Origin: a virus
Strand: one strand, 5' to 3'
Length of the DNA stretch: 35,549 nt
IMG/VR virus record: IMGVR_UViG_3300050033_000401
Location: 1 to 35,549 of that record
Shown: one piece after another, positions 1-7,569 of the stretch
How the letters are laid out: the number at the start of each line of letters is the position of its first letter
Position numbering within the stretch: position 1 is the first letter of the stretch
The notes under the pieces: generated by a model
What the model was told of the DNA's origin: nothing
The model's input: only the letters and a program-made list of their open reading frames with translations
Databases searched by the model: none
Translations under genes and position numbers: made by a program

Positions 1-759
1 GATAACTACTTCCGTAACATGGATGTCATTAAGCCCCACCGCACCGTTACTGTCACCCAGAAGTTACACGGTACGTCTGTTCGCATTGGCCACACAATTG
101 TCCTGCGCAAGCTGAACTTTATGGAACAACTACTAACCAAAGCTGGTGTTAAAATCCAGACCCACGAATATGCCCACGTTGGTGGTAGCCGTAAGGTGAT
201 TAAAGACCCGGACTCAACTACCCAAAATGACTTCTACGATTCCGATATCTGGACGGCCGAGGCCATGAAGTTAAAAGGAATACTGCCCGAGAACTACCTG
301 ATATATGGAGAGTTGATTGGATTCACACCTGAGGGGGCTGAGATTCAAAAGGGTTACTCCTACGATGTCCCAGCCATGACCTGTGACCTGTACGTCTACC
401 GTATCGCTGTCATCAATAACTCAGGTCTAGTCGTTGACCTAGTTTGGAGTCAGGTCAAAGAATTATGCCGTGACTGGGGACTAAAGGCTGTACCTGAGCT
501 ATGGACAGGCCTCATGGCTGACTTCAAGCCCGAGGATTGGATAGACAAGCGTCTGCACGATGAAGGCTACGCTAATGCCCTCCAGCTATCGCAGAAGTCC
601 ACCAAGAAACAACCAATCGTCGATGAGGGTATCTGTATACGGGTAGACGGACTGGCACCGTACACTCTAAAATGTAAAAGCCCGATTTTCTTGGGCTACG
701 AAACTAAAATGTTAGACGAAGAGGCGCTTGATCTCGAGTCGGAAGGAAGTACAGTATGA
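1..759 (+). CDS. RNA ligase (Rnl2/DRB0094-like), 5' end cut by window
   Basis: ATP-dependent RNA ligase of the nucleotidyltransferase superfamily, expected to seal 5'-phosphate and 3'-hydroxyl RNA ends. Counting from the ATG at 19, the adenylated lysine motif I is KLHG at residues 15-18. A motif III-like GELIG follows near residue 98, motif IV is DEGICIRVD and motif V is LKCKSP close to the end. The frame is open from base 1 and the six codons before the first ATG resemble the usual start of the ligase domain, so the true start probably lies outside the window. The stop overlaps the start of the kinase gene by four bases (ATGA), suggesting coupled translation of ligase and kinase. The motif set is clear; assignment to the DRB0094-type subgroup rests on the KLHGTS signature and is less certain. 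Confidence 0.85.
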   Translation, partial: DNYFRNMDVIKPHRTVTVTQKLHGTSVRIGHTIVLRKLNFMEQLLTKAGVKIQTHEYAHVGGSRKVIKDPDSTTQNDFYDSDIWTAEAMKLKGILPENYLIYGELIGFTPEGAEIQKGYSYDVPAMTCDLYVYRIAVINNSGLVVDLVWSQVKELCRDWGLKAVPELWTGLMADFKPEDWIDKRLHDEGYANALQLSQKSTKKQPIVDEGICIRVDGLAPYTLKCKSPIFLGYETKMLDEEALDLESEGSTV

Positions 760-1625
760 CCAAGCTAATTTATTTGAAGGGGTTACCCGCATCCGGGAAG
801 AGTACTTGGGCTATCGAACAGGTAAAGAAATCTAATGGACATACCAAGCGACTCAATAAAGACGACCTCCGCTCTCTACTTGATGCCGGTATTTATAGCC
901 GCGTTAATGAACATTTTGTTGTCAAGACTGAACATGAAATGTCAATTGGGATTCTAGCAGCCGACCACAACTTAATCATAGATAATACTGGATTCAACGC
1001 TACCCACGAAGACTACTATCGTGAACTTGCTAAGCAATTCGAAGTTGAGTTTGATGTCAAGTTCATCGATACTCCATTAGATACCTGTATCGAACGTGAT
1101 GCCAAGCGCCCTAACCCAGTCGGTGAAAAGGTCATCCAGAAGATGTACGACCAGTATCTAAAACCAAAGGGTGCCCAAGCTGTCCACATCATGGCTCCGT
1201 ACATCAAGCCAGCTGATAAACCCAGGGCTATCATTTCTGATATCGATGGTACGCTGGCTCACTTTGCAGGCCGTAGTCCGTACGACTATAGTAAGGTTAG
1301 CGAAGACACAGTCGACGACACCGTGAGGGATATTGTAGCTAACTATGAGCACTCACATCGAGTAATTCTCATGAGTGGACGACCCGAGAGTTGCCGTCAA
1401 GCTACTGAGGTTTGGCTTAACTCAAATAACATCTACTATGATGACTTATTTATGCGCCCAACAGGTGACAGCCGCAATGACGCTATCATTAAGCAGGAGT
1501 TATTCGATGAGCATGTCCGCAATAACTACCAGGTTGATTTTGTCCTAGACGACCGCGACCGAGTAGTCAACACATGGAGATCAGCCGGCCTGAAAGTACT
1601 TCAGGTTGCTCCGGGGAATTTCTAA
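756..1625 (+). CDS. pnk: Polynucleotide kinase/phosphatase (T4 Pnk type)
   Basis: Bifunctional RNA end-healing enzyme: an N-terminal P-loop kinase phosphorylates 5'-OH ends and a C-terminal HAD-type phosphatase removes 3'-phosphates or 2',3'-cyclic phosphates, leaving ends a ligase can join. The P-loop GLPASGKST is at residues 9-17, the HAD nucleophile motif DIDGT at 162-166, and the later HAD motifs appear as MSGRP and a DDRDRVV segment near the end. At 289 residues it is close to T4 Pnk (about 300) and seems intact. It starts at ATG 756, inside the stop of the ligase gene, and ends in TAATG that starts the next gene. Adjacent ligase and kinase, as in T4-like RNA repair, support the function. 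Confidence 0.93.
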   Translation: MTKLIYLKGLPASGKSTWAIEQVKKSNGHTKRLNKDDLRSLLDAGIYSRVNEHFVVKTEHEMSIGILAADHNLIIDNTGFNATHEDYYRELAKQFEVEFDVKFIDTPLDTCIERDAKRPNPVGEKVIQKMYDQYLKPKGAQAVHIMAPYIKPADKPRAIISDIDGTLAHFAGRSPYDYSKVSEDTVDDTVRDIVANYEHSHRVILMSGRPESCRQATEVWLNSNNIYYDDLFMRPTGDSRNDAIIKQELFDEHVRNNYQVDFVLDDRDRVVNTWRSAGLKVLQVAPGNF

Positions 1626-1933
1626 TGGTATGGCGTCCAGGTAATAACAAAGCGAAAGTCATGGCATCAGCCCACCCAAGTTTTGAGATTGTCTACCACC
1701 GCCTATGTCCATTTTGCCTAGACACAGCACCCGATGATGACCACCACTGTGCCGGCAGTGACGTTGTAGTAAACGAACTCCGCAATCGCCTAGACGATGA
1801 ACGCGAGCTACAAGACAAGCTGCCATTAGCGTATTGTACCCACGATGATATACTTGCTCGTCGCCCCAAATATCTATTAAAGAACGCTGAGCGTTTGGCT
1901 CGGAGGAGTAGACATAATGACACCCACAAATAA
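1625..1933 (+). CDS. Small Cys/His protein, unknown function
   Basis: 102-residue protein not recognised as a known family. It contains CPFC followed after about ten residues by HHC (near residues 27-42), a possible zinc knuckle, then a charged helical half rich in Arg, Glu and Asp. The frame is open further upstream to 1574, but that would overlap the kinase by 50 bases; the ATG at 1625 overlaps the kinase stop as TAATG, the junction used repeatedly in this genome, and is the better start. It overlaps the Fic gene by 17 bases. Its place between kinase and Fic gene suggests co-transcription with the RNA repair set. Zinc binding is inferred from spacing only. Confidence 0.7.
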   Translation: MVWRPGNNKAKVMASAHPSFEIVYHRLCPFCLDTAPDDDHHCAGSDVVVNELRNRLDDERELQDKLPLAYCTHDDILARRPKYLLKNAERLARRSRHNDTHK

Positions 1934-2420
1934 ACACATCCTCCATATGCTACGGGAAAGTAACGCCATCGAGGGTGAGTTTAGCCGTAACTCCTTGATA
2001 GATTCCCACCGTGCCTGGAAGTATATCATGCAGTTTGATGAGTTAAATAATAATATTATTAAGGAGACCCACCGCCTGCTAACCTGTCGCCTATTGGCAC
2101 GTAAGTATGCCGGCGACTGGCGTGACTGCCCTGTCACTATCGGCCGAGTTGTTAAATGGCAGCCTAAGATAGTTATAGATAGTCAGATGCGTGACTACTG
2201 CGCTAAGTTATCGGCCTCTAAGACTGGCTATGATGCTATCGCCCTGCACTTAGAGTTCGAATCTATTCATCCATTTATAGATGGCAATGGGCGGATGGGC
2301 AGAATACTAATGAACTGGCGTCAACTTAAGAGCGGGTTTCCACTAATAGTATTTGATGCTGCCACTAAGTATGAAGTCTATTACCCATTATTCCATAACG
2401 ATAGCCAGCTCGATGGCTAG
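1917..2420 (+). CDS. Fic-domain protein (probable AMP/NMP-transferase)
   Basis: 167-residue Fic protein. The core motif HPFIDGNGRMGR at residues 118-129 matches the family consensus HxFx(D/E)GNGRxxR exactly, including the catalytic His and the phosphate-binding Gly-Asn-Gly-Arg. Fic enzymes usually transfer AMP or another nucleotide monophosphate to a protein hydroxyl group. An (S/T)xxxE(G/N) inhibitory motif is present as SNAIEG at residues 15-20; in the family this glutamate blocks the active site, so the protein looks like a self-inhibited (class II-like) Fic enzyme and not the toxin half of an antitoxin-dependent pair. A strong GGAGGAG lies about ten bases before ATG 1917. It sits in the RNA repair operon. 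The target (host translation factor, defence protein or another) cannot be read from the sequence. Confidence 0.88.
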   Translation: MTPTNKHILHMLRESNAIEGEFSRNSLIDSHRAWKYIMQFDELNNNIIKETHRLLTCRLLARKYAGDWRDCPVTIGRVVKWQPKIVIDSQMRDYCAKLSASKTGYDAIALHLEFESIHPFIDGNGRMGRILMNWRQLKSGFPLIVFDAATKYEVYYPLFHNDSQLDG

Positions 2421-2670
2421 CATCAACGTTGATTACTCGCCCGACGATCCCAATGCCCTACACTACATTGAGTTCGACCCCAAGACCGATATCTATAGTT
2501 TTAATCTGCCACTACCGTTTGATAAGCGGGAGTCACTCGACCCCCTCAAGCACCAGTTGTACCAACATCTAGTCCAGGAGTTGGTAGATAGGATAGCCCC
2601 TGATTACTTAGAGCAAACTGGTTTTGAACTTATGCAATACAAACTGGTAATCGTAAAGTTTGGCGACTAG
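2413..2670 (+). CDS. Hypothetical protein, 85 aa
   Basis: Unrecognised 85-residue acidic protein. The frame is open to a TTG at 2353, but that would run 68 bases inside the Fic gene; the ATG at 2413 overlaps the Fic stop by only eight bases and is preferred. The first half reads as beta-strand-like with many Asp and Pro; the second half contains a likely amphipathic helix (Leu-rich, around residues 45-65). No motif allows a function. It ends the first plus-strand transcription unit, just before a promoter at 2676-2703. Confidence 0.65.
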   Translation: MASINVDYSPDDPNALHYIEFDPKTDIYSFNLPLPFDKRESLDPLKHQLYQHLVQELVDRIAPDYLEQTGFELMQYKLVIVKFGD

Positions 2671-2675
2671 TAGAA

Positions 2676-2703
2676 TTGATATATCCTGAGCTTTTGGTAT
2701 ACT
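2676..2703 (+). promoter_or_regulatory. Sigma70-like promoter with extended -10
   Basis: -35 TTGATA at 2676-2681, a 16-base spacer, then TATACT at 2698-2703 preceded by TGG, which makes an extended -10. The expected transcription start, six to eight bases after the -10, falls at about 2709-2711, on the ATG of the next gene, so the transcript may be leaderless or nearly so. Confidence 0.7.
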
Positions 2704-2710
2704 ACATGGC

Positions 2711-3100
2711 ATGATAACCATAATCCAAATGATAGGTTTCGTTATAGTGATGTATATCATCTATTCTGTTATCCGTACCCCTTGTGACTACGATAGGCCA
2801 GGGATGGATATACCATTCGCTAAGCGCCAGGCTTGGTGGGATGACTTGCACGGCATAGTTGAGACTGACGACACTACCTACGCTCGGCTGACTGAGCTGG
2901 TATATACTAATGTATCTGACGCCAAGATAGACGAGCTGAGGTGGGTCAATGACATGCTAGTTGACGCTCCGAGTGTAATCGACGCCGTTCAAGCAGTCAA
3001 AGCCCATGCCGCCCAAATAGATCATTTCAAAAACATCAAAAAAGTAAACGAGTTAGAACATGATACCAGCAAAATCAATAGGAATTACCCAACCAGCTAA
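2711..3100 (+). CDS. Single-pass membrane protein, unknown, 129 aa
   Basis: Residues about 3-20 form one strongly hydrophobic segment (Ile/Val/Met-rich) with almost nothing in front of it, followed by a charged, mainly helical domain of about 105 residues. This predicts a protein anchored in the inner membrane by its N-terminus. No catalytic motif was recognised. The ATG at 2711 directly follows a strong promoter and has no ribosome binding site in front of it. The 3' end overlaps the predicted start of the nucleotidyltransferase gene by 41 bases. A phage membrane protein expressed from its own promoter could take part in exclusion or membrane takeover, but that is speculation. Confidence 0.75.
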   Translation: MITIIQMIGFVIVMYIIYSVIRTPCDYDRPGMDIPFAKRQAWWDDLHGIVETDDTTYARLTELVYTNVSDAKIDELRWVNDMLVDAPSVIDAVQAVKAHAAQIDHFKNIKKVNELEHDTSKINRNYPTS

Positions 3101-3761
3101 ACCTACGATGATTATCCTTGAGGGTATCACCGGCAGTCGCGCCTACGGACTCGACAATAAGGATAGTGACACAGACATCAAGGGCATCTATGTTGCCCCA
3201 ACTCGTGACATCTTAGGTCTATTTAAGACCCGCGAAACTTACGACCACGTTGACCCTGACTGGGTATACCACGAGGTGGGTAAGTTCATCGAGCTAGCTC
3301 TTAAGGGTAACCCGACTATCCTAGAGATGCTTTTCCTTGAAGGCTACACTCAGCTAGCCCCACTTGGCAAGTATCTAGTCGATAACCGCCATCTATTTCT
3401 AAGTGATAACGTCAAGAACTCCTATGGTGGCTACGCTTTCCATCAAGTATCGGCTCTCAACGCCCGCCAGTACGGCTTTGGCCACGGCCGCAACAAACGC
3501 TACGAGAAACACGCCCGACATTGCTTCCGTCTACTACTTCAGGGCCGCCAGCTATTAGAGAGCGGTACACTACAGGTTAGGGTGACACCAGAGCAGCGCG
3601 AGGAGCTGTTCGCCGTTGGTAAGTTGCCGGTTAGCGACCTAGTGACAAAATTTACCGATGAGTATAACCATTTCCGGGATGTAACATCAGTGCTACCACC
3701 CAACCCAGACAAAGATGGTGTCAACAAGATACTACTTAAGATTCGGAAGGGCAACTGGTGA
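3060..3761 (+). CDS. Predicted nucleotidyltransferase (YcgL/COG3541-like)
   Basis: Pol-beta-superfamily nucleotidyltransferase. The family signature is present: Gly-Ser at residues 25-26 followed by RAYGL and the acidic pair D37-x-D39, then a helical C-terminal part of about 130 residues. Family members are found in bacteria and large phages; their substrates are not well established. The ATG at 3060 overlaps the previous gene by 41 bases; an alternative ATG at 3108 starts just before the conserved strand and avoids the overlap, and neither has a good ribosome binding site, so the first 16 residues are doubtful. The stop overlaps the next gene as GTGA. It lies next to RNA ligase, Pnk and CCA enzyme, as if part of nucleic-acid end processing, but no substrate can be named. 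Confidence 0.85.
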   Translation: MIPAKSIGITQPAKPTMIILEGITGSRAYGLDNKDSDTDIKGIYVAPTRDILGLFKTRETYDHVDPDWVYHEVGKFIELALKGNPTILEMLFLEGYTQLAPLGKYLVDNRHLFLSDNVKNSYGGYAFHQVSALNARQYGFGHGRNKRYEKHARHCFRLLLQGRQLLESGTLQVRVTPEQREELFAVGKLPVSDLVTKFTDEYNHFRDVTSVLPPNPDKDGVNKILLKIRKGNW

Positions 3762-4066
3762 TTAGCGAGATACTAGAACCACTTGATCGCCTGGCTACCG
3801 AGCTACTACAGGAGGACGACGCCCACCGCTCCCACTTCGTACGTTACTCGGATGAGGACATAGTTAGTGCTGTATTAGTCTTCCAGCACGTCCTAGGGAA
3901 TCGAGCAGCTTGGTATTATATCGACATGCACGACCCCAACCGCTCTGACATTGATACCAACCAGATTGCCACCGATTTAGGCACAGGAATCAGCGACCTA
4001 GTTATGAAGATGGCTAATTTTGACATTAAAAAACACTACGCCGAGTCGGCTACTTACGAATCTTAA
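3758..4066 (+). CDS. Hypothetical protein, 102 aa
   Basis: Unrecognised acidic, probably all-helical protein. It starts with GTG at 3758, overlapping the nucleotidyltransferase stop by four bases, so translation is likely coupled and the two products may act together. No cysteine motifs, signal peptide or membrane segment are visible. It is the last gene before the promoter of the CCA-type enzyme. Confidence 0.7.
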   Translation: MISEILEPLDRLATELLQEDDAHRSHFVRYSDEDIVSAVLVFQHVLGNRAAWYYIDMHDPNRSDIDTNQIATDLGTGISDLVMKMANFDIKKHYAESATYES

Positions 4067-4074
4067 AAATACCA

Positions 4075-4102
4075 TTGACTTCTATCTAGCTACAGTTATA
4101 AT
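4075..4102 (+). promoter_or_regulatory. Strong sigma70-like promoter for CCA-type gene
   Basis: -35 TTGACT at 4075-4080, 16-base spacer, perfect -10 TATAAT at 4097-4102. The predicted start near 4109 gives a leader of about 28 bases before ATG 4137, with no clear Shine-Dalgarno sequence. Confidence 0.8.
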
Positions 4103-4136
4103 GATAACCAATAGCCATAAACAAGATATACATAGC

Positions 4137-5099
4137 ATGGATAAAACCAAATTACTTATTGCCCAAGTCGAGGAGATTATTTCCCCAGTCTACTTAGTTG
4201 GCGGTTCGGTTCGTGACATGTTGCTTGGCCGCAAGCCTAAGGATTTCGATTTTACTACCCCTATGTCACCAGATGACGTCGAGGCTCGGGTGAAGGCGAC
4301 TGGTCACCGGGCTTACTCCATTGGTAAGCGCTTTGGTACGATTGGGTTTAAACTCAACGGCAACTACGTTGAGGTAACTACCTTTCGTCAGGAGAGCTAC
4401 ACGCCCAACAACCGTAAACCCCAGGTCAAATTCGTCGTTGACCTACGTGACGACCTATCCCGCCGTGACTTCACTATCAATGCTATCGCCTTGTCCTCGG
4501 CTAGCGAATACTTTGACCCGTTTAGTGGCCGACTGGATATCATCGCCCGTAAAATCAAAGCTGTTGGTAGCCCACGGCAACGTTTCACCGAAGACCCCCT
4601 AAGAATGTTGCGAGCCGCTCGCCTAGCCTCCCAGCTAGACTTCGAAGTCGACCCTAACTTGATAGGCTACATGCGTAAGTGTGCGCCTTTAATCTTGTCC
4701 GTCGCTCGTGAGCGCTGGGTTCAGGAGATGGATAAACTACTGCTGTCACCGTCACCCATGCGTGGCCTAGAGATATTAGTTCAGACTAGAGTAATGGACT
4801 ACATGATACCATCGCTGTCGGTAGTTTTAAGTACCCCCCGAGCTGAACGCCTGGCACTTGACTTGCGAGATGCTCCCTTGAATGCCGACACTAGGTGGGG
4901 AGTGCTGTTGTCCTACATCGGCCATGCCTACGATACCGATACCACCCCTAAGAATGACTACCTTAAGGTCGGACTTGGTATGGCTGTTGGTACCGGACTA
5001 TACCTTAGGTTCTCCAACGACCGCATGGATGAGGTCAACTCCATCTTCCGCTTAAAATCAGTTGGCTATTACCTTAGGAGCCAGCAGGATGAAGCCTAG
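4137..5099 (+). CDS. cca: tRNA nucleotidyltransferase / poly(A) polymerase family (CCA-adding type)
   Basis: Class II CCA-adding/poly(A) polymerase-type enzyme, expected to build or repair the 3' CCA end of tRNA. The head domain shows GGSVRD at residues 22-27 and the catalytic pair D37-F-D39, then a beta-rich part ending in RRDFTINAIAL, DPFSGRLDI and the neck motif EDPLRMLRAARLA. At 320 residues it is shorter than many cellular enzymes (about 400) and no HD phosphohydrolase domain is visible. The frame is open back to a TTG at 4020, but the ATG at 4137 lies downstream of a strong promoter and starts the conserved fold, so it is preferred. Template-independent poly(A) addition cannot be excluded from motifs alone. 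Confidence 0.9.
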   Translation: MDKTKLLIAQVEEIISPVYLVGGSVRDMLLGRKPKDFDFTTPMSPDDVEARVKATGHRAYSIGKRFGTIGFKLNGNYVEVTTFRQESYTPNNRKPQVKFVVDLRDDLSRRDFTINAIALSSASEYFDPFSGRLDIIARKIKAVGSPRQRFTEDPLRMLRAARLASQLDFEVDPNLIGYMRKCAPLILSVARERWVQEMDKLLLSPSPMRGLEILVQTRVMDYMIPSLSVVLSTPRAERLALDLRDAPLNADTRWGVLLSYIGHAYDTDTTPKNDYLKVGLGMAVGTGLYLRFSNDRMDEVNSIFRLKSVGYYLRSQQDEA

Positions 5100-5167
5100 G
5101 TAGCGACCAAGGTAGCTATTAACCCTGACCGCACAATATTAAAACTACCAATAAGGAAACAACAAAC

Positions 5168-5359
5168 ATGGAATTTACAATCAACGAAGATATAGTATCA
5201 ATCGCCGGCGAAGAGTCAACCTGGGTTGCAGCTGGTACTTATAATGTCGTCCGTTATCTTGACAAGCGCCGCCTAATTATTGACATCACCGAGGCCGGCG
5301 CACCCAACCGCCAGATAGCTGTTGTAGCTAAGAACCTCGGCACGCTCACCCGAGTTTAG
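5168..5359 (+). CDS. Small hypothetical protein, 63 aa
   Basis: Unrecognised 63-residue protein, mostly beta-strand-like with alternating hydrophobic residues, which could form a small SH3-like or OB-like barrel. The ATG follows an A-rich leader ending in ACAAAC with AAGGAAA about ten bases upstream, a leader style repeated at many starts in this genome. Confidence 0.65.
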   Translation: MEFTINEDIVSIAGEESTWVAAGTYNVVRYLDKRRLIIDITEAGAPNRQIAVVAKNLGTLTRV

Positions 5360-5370
5360 CTCCACCCAAA

Positions 5371-5399
5371 TTGCTTTTTATAGGGTAATGCTGTTTAAT
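5371..5399 (+). promoter_or_regulatory. Possible promoter for NinG-like gene
   Basis: TTGCTT at 5371-5376, 17-base spacer, TTTAAT at 5394-5399. The -35 is weak (three of six consensus bases) and the -10 is good (five of six). Placed 32 bases before ATG 5431 in the only gap here. Confidence 0.4.
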
Positions 5400-5430
5400 A
5401 TAGCTGTACAGTTACCTTATAAAAACGAAC

Positions 5431-6006
5431 ATGGTTAAAAAACAAACCCCGATTCTAAGTAAACCCTGCAAGTTATGCAAGTCTACTTTTCATACCCAAA
5501 CTTTTTGCCCCGACAAGCCCAAGAAACCGCTTCAACGGACAGCCATTAAACGAGTAGTCAAGCCAATGGTAGTTAAGAAAAAGGCAGTTGTTAAACCAAA
5601 GACCAAGCACCTCAGCCGTAAGAAAGTAGTCAAGCAATTAGATGCTGCCTACTCGCAGTACATTAGACTTAAGGATGCCAGGATGCTGAATGGTAAACTG
5701 AAAGCTACCTGTGTCACCTGCCTATCTACCAAGTACTGGCGCGAGCAGCAGAACGGTCACTTCTTTACCCGCGGTAGATACTCAACCCGTTGGAATGACA
5801 TCAACTGTCACGTCCAATGCCCGGCCTGCAACATCTTCTTAAAGGGTAACTATATTCCATACACCCTATATATGATTGACCGCTACGGCCGTGAAACCGT
5901 TGACCGCCTCGAGAAATTATCTAAGACTCCGACCAAGATTCCAACTATTGAGCTAGTCGAACTGACCAAATCCTACCAACAAAAAGTCAAAGCCATCCTC
6001 GGATAA
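5431..6006 (+). CDS. NinG-like recombination nuclease (lambda NinG/Rap family)
   Basis: 191-residue basic protein resembling lambda NinG (Rap), a structure-specific endonuclease of phage recombination. The N-terminus has a zinc-binding-like set Cys13, Cys16, Cys26, followed by a Lys/Arg-rich linker. The core contains CVTC, then a segment with NGHFFTRG, a CHVQCPACN motif and a Tyr-Gly-containing helix, in the order seen in the family (HNH-like fold). It starts at ATG 5431 after an A-rich leader. Its location between the RNA end-processing genes and a metallophosphoesterase suggests this end of the genome handles replication and recombination. Motif order is convincing; activity is inferred. 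Confidence 0.8.
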   Translation: MVKKQTPILSKPCKLCKSTFHTQTFCPDKPKKPLQRTAIKRVVKPMVVKKKAVVKPKTKHLSRKKVVKQLDAAYSQYIRLKDARMLNGKLKATCVTCLSTKYWREQQNGHFFTRGRYSTRWNDINCHVQCPACNIFLKGNYIPYTLYMIDRYGRETVDRLEKLSKTPTKIPTIELVELTKSYQQKVKAILG

Positions 6007-6031
6007 AACAAATACAAACAAAGGAAGTACC

Positions 6032-6220
6032 ATGATAACAGTCCGACCCACCAAGGTAGAATACATTGTTATTCAGCCGATCAACCCAGTCACCAACGAT
6101 GATATCCAAGATGACTTAGTTGACAAACTAAAAGACCTCGTCTTTCGAGGCTATATTATACTGTCATCGGCCGGTAGCTCTGATGGCGCTGTCCATTACG
6201 TCCTAGTTAAGAACTACTAG
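6032..6220 (+). CDS. Small protein, DUF1737-like
   Basis: 62-residue protein with the pattern strand, helix, then a strand ending in a Tyr/Val-rich C-terminus that resembles the small DUF1737 fold (Y-x-V near the start, an amphipathic helix, Gly-Tyr, then a beta hairpin). AAGGAAG lies eight bases before the ATG. The last codon and stop overlap the stop of the converging metallophosphoesterase gene in a palindromic CTAG. Family assignment is by pattern only. Confidence 0.6.
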   Translation: MITVRPTKVEYIVIQPINPVTNDDIQDDLVDKLKDLVFRGYIILSSAGSSDGAVHYVLVKNY

Positions 6221-7491
6221 GAACAAAACTTAACGGTGTCGCGTGCTCGAGCCAGGTTAGACTTGGATTCCTCGAGCATGATTTCGTATTGGGTGACGAT
6301 GCCATCGCTGTTGGATACCAGGAACATATTCTGAGAGGCTCGGCCGGTAGCAGCTAACTTTTCTTGAGCGAATTCACTGCTAGATTCAACCGTACCATTG
6401 AAGTAGGCTTTGCGGTTGCCGAACGTCAGCATAGTAGGTGTGTGGAAGTGGCCGAGCATTAGGTAATCCCATGGCTCTTCGATAGCATCGATCCAACCCA
6501 GGGCTTTACGTTGGGTACCGGCGAAAGGTATGCCGTCGATGCCACTAATCTGGTCACCGTGGCAAAGCAAGAATCCCCAGTCCCCGATACGGTCAATAGC
6601 GTACCAGCTACGTTGCCCAGTGCCAGCGGGTACTTGAAAGGTAACCCGTGGTTCGTGGTAGTTTTGGTTGTGGTAGAGCGACTCTAACCAGCTGTATAGA
6701 ATTCGGTCGACGTTTGACTCTGGGTCAATACTGGCGCTCTTAGAACCAATCCGGCCATGGTTGCCGATGACGCCAACGATTTCGATATGTTCGAATGTCC
6801 CTAGCATATCGACGATGAACTGCTGTAGTATCTGCCAGCCGGCTTTAATCTGGGTATAGATACCACCCGATATAGTGTAGGCTTGGCCCGGAAAAATGTC
6901 TTCGCCCTCCAAGATATCACCAAGTAGGTGGATATGGAGTTCACGGATAGAGTATTGCAGTGATAGCGCCTCAACGTTACGGATAATCTTATCGGCTAGC
7001 AGTTTCATGCGCCTAGAACAAACCTCAACATTATAAGTTGAGGTAATCTTGCCAAGCTGGAGGTCAGATAGGCTGACTACCACAGTATGCTCGCCACCCA
7101 CAGCATCCGGTATCACCCTTACTATAGGCATGACTAATTCTAGGCCGGCCATTGCTTCGTGCAAAACCCCCTCAAGGGTACTACTATATTCAACTTTGCT
7201 AGATTTAGATTCGTCCAGCTGGCGTTGGGCGGTATGTAGTCGTCGCAAAAGTAAGGCGTTTTTCTCTACCAACAGCTCAACTTCGGTCTTATCGCCGCTG
7301 ATTATTAAAGTCTGGTAGGTAGTATCTAGCCGTGGGTCAACCAGTCTGTGATCCTTGATAGCTAGTAATTTCTTGTTGCGCGTCCGATTAATGGTGGTCC
7401 ACTTGAAGTCTGGGTATTGCCTCATTAGGGCTTGCTTACTGAGAGTGAGTAAGTAGTAAAGGTCTTTGCCTTGCCATTCCATTCTGTTCAT
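6217..7491 (-). CDS. Calcineurin-like metallophosphoesterase with N-terminal DNA-binding-like region
   Basis: 424-residue metal-dependent phosphoesterase. The motifs occur in order: DLQLGK at 143-148 (Gln where many members have His), GD at 191-192, GNH at 243-245, HGD at 311-313 and GHFH at 347-350. The family includes SbcD/Mre11-type nucleases as well as protein and nucleotide phosphatases. The first 60 residues look like a helix-turn-helix segment rich in Arg and Lys, and residues about 70-100 could form a coiled coil, consistent with a nucleic-acid substrate, though this is inferred. It is on the opposite strand to the early genes, with its own promoter at 7541-7569, and converges on them. 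The start ATG 7491 has no strong ribosome binding site. Confidence 0.85.
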   Translation of the reverse strand: MNRMEWQGKDLYYLLTLSKQALMRQYPDFKWTTINRTRNKKLLAIKDHRLVDPRLDTTYQTLIISGDKTEVELLVEKNALLLRRLHTAQRQLDESKSSKVEYSSTLEGVLHEAMAGLELVMPIVRVIPDAVGGEHTVVVSLSDLQLGKITSTYNVEVCSRRMKLLADKIIRNVEALSLQYSIRELHIHLLGDILEGEDIFPGQAYTISGGIYTQIKAGWQILQQFIVDMLGTFEHIEIVGVIGNHGRIGSKSASIDPESNVDRILYSWLESLYHNQNYHEPRVTFQVPAGTGQRSWYAIDRIGDWGFLLCHGDQISGIDGIPFAGTQRKALGWIDAIEEPWDYLMLGHFHTPTMLTFGNRKAYFNGTVESSSEFAQEKLAATGRASQNMFLVSNSDGIVTQYEIMLEESKSNLARARDTVKFCS

Positions 7492-7540
7492 TGTATGTTT
7501 TCAAGCTGAGGGAAATCCCCATCTATCTCCTATGGTGGGA

Positions 7541-7569
7541 AGTATAAGCGATATATTTTTAAAAAGCAA
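7541..7569 (-). promoter_or_regulatory. Sigma70-like promoter for metallophosphoesterase
   Basis: On the minus strand: -35 TTGCTT at 7569-7564, 17-base spacer, -10 TATACT at 7546-7541. Predicted start near 7534, leader of about 43 bases. Confidence 0.65.
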
